15,329 bases of DNA from Methanomicrobiales archaeon (lineage in GTDB: Archaea > Halobacteriota > Methanomicrobia > Methanomicrobiales > Methanomicrobiaceae). Positions 6,628 through 12,296 of this stretch are shown here, piece after piece; positions within the stretch are counted from its first letter, which is position 1; every line of letters starts with the position of its first letter. Below the pieces are notes generated by a model. The model saw nothing but the letters and a program-made list of their open reading frames with translations. It searched no databases and had not been told where the DNA came from. The stretch is from NCBI GenBank assembly GCA_012523385.1, contig JAAYIO010000196.1:1-15329 (forward strand), read 5' to 3'. The position numbers and the translations under genes are program-made.

Positions 6628-6640
6628 TGATATATTAAAC
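6628..6640 (-). promoter_or_regulatory. TATA-like promoter of paralogue B
   Basis: The minus strand reads GTTTAATATATCA about 42 bp upstream of the ATG at 6592. This is an A/T-rich box at a distance that places transcription start near 6608, just before the palindrome and ribosome-binding site. Confidence 0.45.
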
Positions 6641-6690
6641 ACTAAGGTTTGAGAAAGTCGAGGTTCGGACACGCATAATTATCTAATAAT

Positions 6691-6700
6691 AATATAAATA
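6691..6700 (+). promoter_or_regulatory. TATA-like promoter of the CheY-CheC operon
   Basis: AATATAAATA, inside an A/T-rich block, lies about 35 bp upstream of the ATG at 6730 and predicts transcription start near 6720. CGGGGAA at 6718-6724 follows as a plausible ribosome-binding site. It is the only clear TATA element before this operon. Confidence 0.5.
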
Positions 6701-6729
6701 AATCTAAGTAGGTATTACGGGGAAATAAA

Positions 6730-7098
6730 ATGGGTACAATCCTTGTATGCGATGATTCGCTTTTTCAGCGGCGGATTTTGACATCCATTGTGGAAAAAAG
6801 CGGTCACATCCCGTTAGAAGCAAAAAACGGGTACGAATGTCTGGCAATTGCCAAAGACAAGAAACCGGATCTCATCTTTCTGGATCTGCTGATGCCGGAA
6901 TATGATGGGTTTGACGTCCTGAAAGATGCGAAAAACCAATCACTTGGCATTCCCATCGTCGTCATCACCGCAGATATTCAGGAAATAACACGGAGTGACT
7001 GTATGAATCTGGGTGCCAAAGCGTTTCTCAATAAACCGGTTAACCACGATGAAGCAGAGGCGGTTATTGTAGAATATCTGGGATCGCGGGGCACATAG
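6730..7098 (+). CDS. CheY-like single-domain response regulator
   Basis: This encodes 122 residues, one receiver domain and nothing else. Every functional position is present. The acidic pair Asp8-Asp9 (VCDDS) binds Mg. Asp52 (FLDLLMP) is the phosphoacceptor. Thr80 (VITAD) and Lys102 (LNKP) complete the switch. It should be phosphorylated by a histidine kinase and signal by binding partners, as it has no output domain. It is the first gene of a tight four-gene operon. The next gene, encoding a CheC-like phosphatase, starts 2 bp after its stop, so phospho-CheY is the likely substrate of that neighbour. No CheA or other active kinase is encoded nearby. Whether it acts on the archaellum motor or on another target cannot be read from sequence. 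Confidence 0.93.
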   Translation: MGTILVCDDSLFQRRILTSIVEKSGHIPLEAKNGYECLAIAKDKKPDLIFLDLLMPEYDGFDVLKDAKNQSLGIPIVVITADIQEITRSDCMNLGAKAFLNKPVNHDEAEAVIVEYLGSRGT

Positions 7099-7100
7099 GC

Positions 7101-7706
7101 ATGCTTGAAGAGATCCCTGAATATGGCATGGATATTCTCAGAGAGCTCATAAATATTGGTATCGGCAGAACCGCAGGGACCCTGAATGAACTGACTCGTG
7201 CACGCATAATCCTTGAAGTTCCGGTGGTCGAAGTAATACGGATGAAAGAACTGGGTTCTCATTCGGCATCGTTCGATGGGGCCCTTTCATCAGCAGTGAG
7301 GATCAATTTTGATGGATTTATATCCGGTTCAACCGCACTGATCTTTGATAAGGCAGGTGCTGCTGCCCTGATATATGCCATCACCGGAGAAGAATATGAC
7401 AAACACGATATGGATGTCATGATGGAAGAGACCCTGAAAGAAGTCGGCAATATCTGTATTAATGGCATCATGGGATCCATCGGGAACATCCTGCAAGAAC
7501 GAATTAACTATACGCCCCCCCGCTATGAGGAGGGGACCGTTCACTCCCTTTTTCAGAGGAATGCTATCGATGAGCAGATGCTCGCAGTCATCGTAAATAC
7601 CCGTTTTTTGGTCAGTGAAATTCAGGTGAACGGCTATATTATGATGGTTCTTGAAATCTCGTCTTTGGAGAAAATTCTAACCCGAACGATAGAATCAGGG
7701 GGATAA
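7101..7706 (+). CDS. CheC-family phosphatase with two intact active sites
   Basis: CheC proteins remove phosphate from CheY-P. The 201-residue product has the two pseudo-symmetric halves of the family, each with the catalytic signature D/S/E-x3-E-x2-N-x22-P. The first site has Glu15, Asn18 and Pro41, preceded by Asp11. The second has Glu114, Asn117 and Pro140, preceded by Glu110. The spacing to proline is exact in both, so both sites should be active. CheC usually works with CheD as well as CheY, but no cheD is in the window. It follows the receiver gene by 2 bp and its TAA overlaps the next ATG by one base (TAATG). The likely role is setting the lifetime of the phosphorylated receiver encoded just upstream. 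Confidence 0.92.
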   Translation: MLEEIPEYGMDILRELINIGIGRTAGTLNELTRARIILEVPVVEVIRMKELGSHSASFDGALSSAVRINFDGFISGSTALIFDKAGAAALIYAITGEEYDKHDMDVMMEETLKEVGNICINGIMGSIGNILQERINYTPPRYEEGTVHSLFQRNAIDEQMLAVIVNTRFLVSEIQVNGYIMMVLEISSLEKILTRTIESGG

Positions 7707-8440
7707 TGGATATGACCCAAATATTGGGGAATGCGATATGGAATGTCCTTGAATACCTGCCGGTTGGCGTGTGTATCACCGACAGCGATTATTCCGTTCA
7801 TTTCTGGAACTCCTGTATGGAACAGTGGACCGGAAAAAAACGGGATGAAATGATAGGGACTGACCTCAGGGGCCATTTTTCCCGAATAAACAAGACTCCA
7901 TTTCAGGACCGGCTCAAAAGCATATTCACGGGGAGCCCTCCGGTTGTATTCTCATCACAGTTTCACACATATATCTTTGATGCACCGCTTGCGGACGGTA
8001 GCATGCGACGGCAACAGACCACCGTTCTGCCGCTGGAGCATCAGGCAGGGTATTATGCGATGTTTGTCTGTGAGGATGTAACAAACCTGACGACAGAGAT
8101 TCAGGCATGTCGTGAGATGAAGAATACCGCACTTCTGGAACTGGAAGCAAGGAAAAAAGCGGAATATGGCCTTCTTGTAGCAAACGAAGATGTGCTCGCC
8201 TACATAGCTGAAGCAACCGTCCGGCTGAAAACACCGGTCTCTATGATTGAAGGGATTCTCCGGGAGATGCTCAGTGAAGCTGAAAAAGGAGATTGCAACC
8301 CTGAAGAGATGAAGGCAATCATTAAAGTTCAGATACAGGTGGCAGCAAGCGTTGTTGAAAATCTCCGGGAGCTCAATGATGCAATCGTCACCGGGATGAC
8401 TGAGATCCCGGCAGCATACAGGAGCATGAATCAGCAATGA
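7706..8440 (+). CDS. PAS protein with a degenerate histidine-kinase dimerisation domain and no ATPase domain
   Basis: This encodes 244 residues. A PAS domain spans about 10-127: VLEYLPVGVCITDSDYSVHFWN is the usual opening (quoted only in part as a motif, LPVGVCITD), and the segment ends with EDVTNL before a linking helix. Residues about 128-165 are helical and charged. Residues 166-228 resemble the HisKA dimerisation helices. YIAEATVRLKTPVSMIEGIL corresponds to the H-box (x-H-E-L-R-T-P), but the phosphoacceptor His position is Val172. No HATPase domain follows; the protein ends soon after the second helix. It therefore cannot autophosphorylate and is probably a dimeric sensor or docking platform for the receiver. 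It overlaps its neighbours by TAATG upstream and ATGA downstream. The signal sensed is unknown. Confidence 0.8.
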   Translation: MDMTQILGNAIWNVLEYLPVGVCITDSDYSVHFWNSCMEQWTGKKRDEMIGTDLRGHFSRINKTPFQDRLKSIFTGSPPVVFSSQFHTYIFDAPLADGSMRRQQTTVLPLEHQAGYYAMFVCEDVTNLTTEIQACREMKNTALLELEARKKAEYGLLVANEDVLAYIAEATVRLKTPVSMIEGILREMLSEAEKGDCNPEEMKAIIKVQIQVAASVVENLRELNDAIVTGMTEIPAAYRSMNQQ

Positions 8441-9000
8441 ACAAGATTACTGCAGAAAAACTGGAGGGAGGGGATTCATTTCTGGTTTTTTCATCGGCAT
8501 CTATGCTCAAGGAGAATAATGTACGCCTTGTGCGGGAGATCCAGGACCTGCAGTACCAGATAATTATGATTACCTTTAACCAACCTTCACCCATCCTGAA
8601 ACGGACGTATGCAAAGAACAATCTTGATCTTGAGAAGATCATCTTTATCGATGCCGTCTCAAAATATGCCCTTGGCACACTTCCTGAGGATATTGACCGT
8701 GCGGTCTTTATCAACAATCCTCGCAATCTTACGAATCTCAGTGTGGCAATCAGCGAAATGCTGAAAGAATTCTCCGGCACAAGGACCTGTGTTGTCTTAG
8801 ACAGCATCAGTACCATGCTTATTTACCTCTCATCTGAGGATATCTCGAAATTTACTCATTTCATGACGAGTAAAATGGCAATTCTGGGCATGCCGGGTTT
8901 TCTGATAGCCGTTGAAAATGGGCTGAACCCGGTGCTGATGACCCATCTTTCCACCTTTACGAGCGAAGTCATTGATTTTACCGCCCCTAATGAAGGTTGA
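8437..9000 (+). CDS. RecA/KaiC-like protein lacking a Walker A motif
   Basis: This encodes 187 residues. The order of elements resembles the RecA/KaiC ATPase fold: an opening strand (GDSFLVFSS, residues 12-20), a second strand (YQIIMITFNQP, 40-50), IIFIDAVS at 68-75, then TCVVLDSISTMLIYLS at 117-132, like a Walker B strand and the following helix. The final strands carry GFLIAVENGL. Where a P-loop (GxxxxGKT/S) should follow the first strand there is SSASMLKENN, with no glycine-rich loop. ATP hydrolysis is therefore unlikely. Similar P-loop-less relatives are, to my recollection, frequent near signalling genes in methanogens. The ATGA overlap with the PAS gene ties it to the module, where it may be an output or scaffold. 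The family assignment rests on pattern, not on a search. Confidence 0.72.
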   Translation: MNKITAEKLEGGDSFLVFSSASMLKENNVRLVREIQDLQYQIIMITFNQPSPILKRTYAKNNLDLEKIIFIDAVSKYALGTLPEDIDRAVFINNPRNLTNLSVAISEMLKEFSGTRTCVVLDSISTMLIYLSSEDISKFTHFMTSKMAILGMPGFLIAVENGLNPVLMTHLSTFTSEVIDFTAPNEG

Positions 9001-9014
9001 TGGGGTGTCCCCTA

Positions 9015-9029
9015 TCCGGCCTTGCCGGA
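9015..9029. repeat. Short GC-rich hairpin between the signalling and por operons
   Basis: TCCGGC and GCCGGA are separated by CTT, 14 bases after the stop codon of the last signalling gene. It could mark the 3' end of that transcript, although no T-run follows. The next 60 bases hold only a weak A/T-rich stretch (CATTATTATT near 9050) as a por promoter candidate. Confidence 0.4.
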
Positions 9030-9092
9030 AATGAGCCAACCCAATACTTCATTATTATTCATGTGAAATACCCTAATGAGAGACTGTATACC

Positions 9093-9971
9093 ATGGCTAT
9101 ACCTGATGAAGAGTTTTTACTCAAAACCACATCTGCGTGTGCAGGGTGCCCGTCATCCCTTATTCTGCGCTATGTGACAAAAGCCGCAGGAGCGGATACG
9201 GTACTTGTGATCCCGGCATGCTGTACCAGCGTGATACAGGGAGTCTACCCCACAACCGCGATGAATTTGCCGGTCTATAATGTCGCATTTGCTTCTGCTG
9301 CCGCTGTTGCATCAGGAATGAGTGAGGCATTCCGTGCAGAGGGAAAAAAGACCAATGTGATCTGCTATGCCGGTGACGGCGGCACGATTGATATCGGCAT
9401 TCAGGCACTATCGGGTGCGCTGGAACGGGGGACAGATTTTCTCTATATCTGTTACGACAATGAGGCATACTCAAATACCGGCATGCAGCGGTCTGGTGCA
9501 ACTCCGCTGGGTGCAATGACGACCACTACACCGGGCGGTAAAAAAGACCATAAAAAAGATTTGGACGCAATTGTAGCGGCTCACCATCCCGTATATCAGG
9601 CAACTGCCTGTGCCGCATATCCTCAGGACCTTTACAATAAGGTGGAGAAGGCGCTGTCTATCCCTGGCCCGAAGTTTATGCATGTGCTCGCACCGTGTCC
9701 CCCCGGTTGGCGTTTCCCATCGGAGAAGACTGTTGAGATGGGTAAACTTGCCGTGAAGTCAGGTCTCTGGGTGCTCTATGAGCGCGAGAACGGGAAACTC
9801 ACGATCACAGGCGCCTCTAAGGCAGCGATGAAGAAGCGGATTCCGATTGAGGATTACCTCTCTGTGCAGGGGCGTTTTAGAAAGATCACTGCAGAGGAAA
9901 CGGTAAAGATGCAACAGATGGTCGAGGATACGATTGTCCGCCTTCAGCGGGAGGTTGATGGCATATGCTGA
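9093..9971 (+). CDS. porB: Pyruvate:ferredoxin oxidoreductase, beta subunit
   Basis: The beta subunit binds thiamine pyrophosphate and one 4Fe-4S cluster in the enzyme that interconverts pyruvate + CoA with acetyl-CoA + CO2, using ferredoxin. The 292-residue protein shows the TPP motif, starting at Gly94-Asp95-Gly96-Gly97 and ending at YDNEAYSNTG (121-130). It has cluster cysteines Cys16 and Cys19 (CAGC), Cys43 or Cys44, and Cys202 (LAPCPPGW). SGATPLGAMTTTTPGGK is characteristic of POR beta chains. An in-frame ATG at 8997 would overlap the signalling operon and add 32 unrelated residues, so the ATG at 9093 is used. It is the first gene of porBAGD. A related 2-oxoacid enzyme is less likely but not excluded. 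Confidence 0.9.
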   Translation: MAIPDEEFLLKTTSACAGCPSSLILRYVTKAAGADTVLVIPACCTSVIQGVYPTTAMNLPVYNVAFASAAAVASGMSEAFRAEGKKTNVICYAGDGGTIDIGIQALSGALERGTDFLYICYDNEAYSNTGMQRSGATPLGAMTTTTPGGKKDHKKDLDAIVAAHHPVYQATACAAYPQDLYNKVEKALSIPGPKFMHVLAPCPPGWRFPSEKTVEMGKLAVKSGLWVLYERENGKLTITGASKAAMKKRIPIEDYLSVQGRFRKITAEETVKMQQMVEDTIVRLQREVDGIC

Positions 9972-11071
9972 CATTCGGAACAGGCAACAAAGCGGTGGCA
10001 ATGGCGGTCAGGGATGCAAAACCAGTAGTTGTTGCAGCATACCCCATTACCCCGCAGACAGAGATCGTTGAAGAACTCGCAAATTTTGTTACAGCCGGCT
10101 CAATGGCCGCACGTTACATTCCGGTCGAGTCCGAACATTCATCCATGGCGGCCTGTATTGGCGCTGCTGCGACAGGTGTACGAACCTTTACTGCCACCAG
10201 TTCCCACGGGCTGGTCTATATGTGCGAGATGCTGCACATGTCAGCAGGGGCCAGGCTCCCGATTGTGATGGCAAATGCAAACCGTGCTCTTGGTCCCGGG
10301 TGGAACATTGGTGCGGAGCATTCAGATTCCATATCCATGCGTGACACCGGATGGCTGCAGGTCTATGTCTCAACCGTTCAGGAAGCCTATGATGCCACTC
10401 TGATGGCATTTAGAATTGCAGAACATACTGATGTCCTTCTTCCGGTAATGATCAATCTTGACGGCTTCCTGCTGACGCATATCACGCAGACGTTTGAGAC
10501 GGTTGAACCCGGTGACTTTCTGCCACCAACGGCAACGCCTCATGCGATTGATATCAAAAATCCCGGTGGCTACGGTACTCTGACTCCCGGAAACACTCAC
10601 TTTACCTTCCGCCGGGATATGGAACGCGGTATGCGGGCATCCATCGCAGTCATTGAAGAGACTGAAGCTGATTTTGCACGCAGATTCGGGCGCGAATATC
10701 ATCTCTATGAAGAGTACCGCTGTGAGGATGCAGATGTGGTCATCATTGCGATGGGCACATTAGGGAAAGAGATGGAAGTCGCTGTCGACATCCTCCGGGA
10801 TGAAGGAATTGCCGCAGGTGCCATCCGTATGCGCTGGTTCCGGCCGTTTATTGTGCCTGACCTCGATGGAAAGGAGGTAGTCGTGATTGACCGCGACTAC
10901 TCCTTCGGGTATGGGGGGGTTCTTGCAGGTGAACTGCAGGCCAAAAGCGGTTGCAAACCGTTTAGTGTGATTGCCGGTCTCGGCGGACAGGAAGTGACCT
11001 ATGATGATATTGTAGAGTTTGTCAGGATACGAAAGCCGGGGACAGAACACTGGTTCGGGGTGGTTGACTGA
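9965..11071 (+). CDS. porA: Pyruvate:ferredoxin oxidoreductase, alpha subunit
   Basis: The alpha subunit forms the active site with beta and contributes the pyrimidine-binding domain for TPP. The 368-residue product carries AAYPITPQTEIVEELA near 24-39, YIPVESEHSSMAACIGAAATG near 51-71 (quoted as landmark YIPVESEHS), TATSSHGLVYMCEMLH near 76-91, and ANRALGPGWNI near 105-115. A C-terminal domain with VVIIAMGT and KEVVVIDRDYSFGYGG follows. Its ATG overlaps the end of porB by 7 bases. A strong ribosome-binding site, GGGAGGTTGAT, lies inside porB at about 9949-9959, so the two are translationally coupled. The next gene, porG, overlaps by TGATG. Confidence 0.92.
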   Translation: MLTFGTGNKAVAMAVRDAKPVVVAAYPITPQTEIVEELANFVTAGSMAARYIPVESEHSSMAACIGAAATGVRTFTATSSHGLVYMCEMLHMSAGARLPIVMANANRALGPGWNIGAEHSDSISMRDTGWLQVYVSTVQEAYDATLMAFRIAEHTDVLLPVMINLDGFLLTHITQTFETVEPGDFLPPTATPHAIDIKNPGGYGTLTPGNTHFTFRRDMERGMRASIAVIEETEADFARRFGREYHLYEEYRCEDADVVIIAMGTLGKEMEVAVDILRDEGIAAGAIRMRWFRPFIVPDLDGKEVVVIDRDYSFGYGGVLAGELQAKSGCKPFSVIAGLGGQEVTYDDIVEFVRIRKPGTEHWFGVVD

Positions 11072-11598
11072 TGTATGAGATACGCCTGCACTCACGCGGC
11101 GGACAAGGCGGCGTGACTGCTGCAAAACTGATTGCATATGCAGCATTTCTGGACGGGAAATATGCAACGGCAACGCCCCTTTACGGTGCGGAACGCCGGG
11201 GTGCACCTGTTGTCTCGTTTATTCGTATCGATGATGAACCAATTCGCATTTATTCCCAGATCAGAAACCCTGATCTGGTGATCGTCCTGGATGAATCTAT
11301 TATGCAGGTGGTTGATGTTTTGCACGGCATAAAACCTGATGGTACTGTTTTGATCAACAGCCAGATAGGAACAGAGGTAGAGGGGCATTCGACCTATCCG
11401 GTTGATCTGACCGGCATTGCACTCTCGCTTGATCTGGTGATTTCCGGAAGCCCCATTCTCAACACGCCTCTTATTGGGGCCATTGCAAAAATGGGACTAA
11501 TTTCACGGGAATCTGCCAAAACAGTCATTTCAGAGACATTCAGGGACGAACGAAATGTGGAAGCGGCACTGCGTGCCTATGAGGAGCTTGAGATATGA
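11071..11598 (+). CDS. porG: Pyruvate:ferredoxin oxidoreductase, gamma subunit
   Basis: This encodes 175 residues of the catalytic-domain gamma type found in pyruvate/ketoisovalerate oxidoreductases. The signature RGGQGGVTAAKLIAYAA sits near the N-terminus, followed by TPLYGAERRGAPVVSFIRI and NPDLVIVLDE. Residues from about 120 on form the closing alpha/beta part with SPILNTPLIGAIAKMG. This subunit contributes to CoA binding in the assembled enzyme (family knowledge). The start at 11071 shares one base with the porA stop (TGATG). A second ATG at 11075 is out of frame. The 3' end overlaps porD by ATGA. Confidence 0.91.
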   Translation: MYEIRLHSRGGQGGVTAAKLIAYAAFLDGKYATATPLYGAERRGAPVVSFIRIDDEPIRIYSQIRNPDLVIVLDESIMQVVDVLHGIKPDGTVLINSQIGTEVEGHSTYPVDLTGIALSLDLVISGSPILNTPLIGAIAKMGLISRESAKTVISETFRDERNVEAALRAYEELEI

Positions 11599-11840
11599 GT
11601 GCTAAACTGGCGATTTCCCGACCCGGCGAGGGTGCAGCAGGAAAGACGGGCACATGGCGTACGTTCCGGCCGGTAGTTGACCGGGTAAAATGCAACGACT
11701 GCGGACTCTGCCGTTTGTACTGTCCGGATGCAGCGATCAGTGTCGATCTTGAAATCGACCTTGAATACTGCAAAGGCTGTGGCATCTGCGCCGAAGAGTG
11801 CCCAAAAAAAGCCATTATCATGGAACGGGATGAAGATTAA
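11595..11840 (+). CDS. porD: Pyruvate:ferredoxin oxidoreductase, delta subunit (2x 4Fe-4S ferredoxin)
   Basis: This encodes 81 residues with two classical ferredoxin motifs: Cys33, 36, 39 and 43 (CNDCGLCRLYCP) and Cys59, 62, 65 and 69 (CKGCGICAEECP). It carries electrons from the TPP site to external ferredoxin. The N-terminal 30 residues include TWRTFRPVVD, the extension that distinguishes PorD from free ferredoxins. Placement at the end of porBAG with an ATGA overlap confirms the role. It closes the operon, and a T-run lies about 30 bp later. Confidence 0.94.
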   Translation: MSAKLAISRPGEGAAGKTGTWRTFRPVVDRVKCNDCGLCRLYCPDAAISVDLEIDLEYCKGCGICAEECPKKAIIMERDED

Positions 11841-11872
11841 CTCGTCTTTTCTCGGTTACCCATTTCTCCATA

Positions 11873-11878
11873 TTTTTT
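11873..11878 (+). terminator. T6 run after porD
   Basis: TATTTTTTAC occurs 33 bp after the porD stop codon within a pyrimidine-rich stretch. It suits archaeal T-run termination of the por operon. No hairpin is needed or seen directly before it. Confidence 0.4.
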
Positions 11879-11920
11879 ACTCATATCCGGCTCCATCTAC
11901 AGACGTCATGTCGTGCGGTA

Positions 11921-11967
11921 TCTCCGTATGATCACCATGATCTCCGTGTTCTCCGTGTTCTCCGTCT
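11921..11967. repeat. Short tandem repeat of a 9-mer TCTCCGTGT
   Basis: TCTCCGTGT occurs at 11941-11949 and 11950-11958, followed by TCTCCGTCT at 11959-11967 and preceded by a looser copy, TCTCCGTAT, at 11921-11929. On the minus strand it reads ACACGGAGA repeated. Repeats of this ACGGAGA/ACAGAGA kind occur in intergenic regions of other prokaryotes (from memory, sometimes near GxxExxY-protein genes). No such gene is present here. Confidence 0.6.
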
Positions 11968-12018
11968 TTATTCTGCGTCGCTGAAGGCCCCCATCTGTTC
12001 GGTTCTCATATCCAAACC

Positions 12019-12033
12019 GCCCCGAGCGGGGGC
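12019..12033. terminator. GC-rich hairpin followed by TTT
   Basis: GCCCC and GGGGC flank a five-base loop (GAGCG), with TTTGCTT directly after on the plus strand and a T-rich stretch about 20 bases later. It resembles an intrinsic terminator for plus-strand transcription that reads past the porD T-run. It could instead belong to an unannotated RNA. Confidence 0.4.
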
Positions 12034-12173
12034 TTTGCTTGAACGCCACTTTTCTCTCCCTTTTATGACGTAACATCGTCTCCTCACGCAGACACAGGAG
12101 GCAATATCGGTCTCACCAAATATTTTCCCTGACAAAAATGCCGATTTTCTGAATGATATATTGATTATCACTC

Positions 12174-12225
12174 AAATGGTGCGTTAAGATGAAATTGGAA
12201 CGATAATTTCTATATCGCACCATTT
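12174..12225. repeat. Nested inverted repeat (10-bp outer and 6-bp inner arms)
   Basis: The outer arms AAATGGTGCG (12174-12183) and CGCACCATTT (12216-12225) match perfectly. Inside them GAAATT (12191-12196) and AATTTC (12205-12210) also match perfectly around an 8-base loop. Together they can form a 52-nt stem with an A/T-rich internal loop. An A7 run follows at 12232-12238. The element lies about 70-120 bp upstream of the PEGA gene. Confidence 0.7.
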
Positions 12226-12267
12226 CATTCAAAAAAAGACATTTCAAACTACATGTCCGTAGATAAT

Positions 12268-12275
12268 GATAAATA
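12268..12275 (+). promoter_or_regulatory. TATA-like element of the PEGA gene
   Basis: GATAAATA (at about 12268-12275) lies about 25 bp upstream of the ATG at 12297, which would give a leaderless or very short-leader transcript. There is no good Shine-Dalgarno sequence before that ATG, which is consistent with a leaderless start. Confidence 0.35.
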
Positions 12276-12296
12276 GCAACCACCGTATTACGTGGC

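Larger units (their letters stand above)
11841..12296. other. Gap of 456 bp between porD and the PEGA gene
   Basis: No convincing coding frame lies here. Short open frames on the minus strand have no homology that I recognise and run through the repeats. The gap holds the porD T-run, a tandem CTCCGTGT repeat, a GC-rich hairpin, a nested inverted repeat, and the likely promoter of the PEGA gene. Its A/T content rises sharply after about 12115. Confidence 0.6.

Noticed and set aside
8997..9092. Longer PorB with a start at 8997
   Set aside because: The 32-residue extension translates a region with a hairpin and likely promoter and has no similarity to PorB. The family N-terminus fits the ATG at 9093.
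11921..11967. Possible CRISPR array
   Set aside because: Repeat unit of 9 bases with no spacers between the copies. This is a simple tandem repeat, not a CRISPR.
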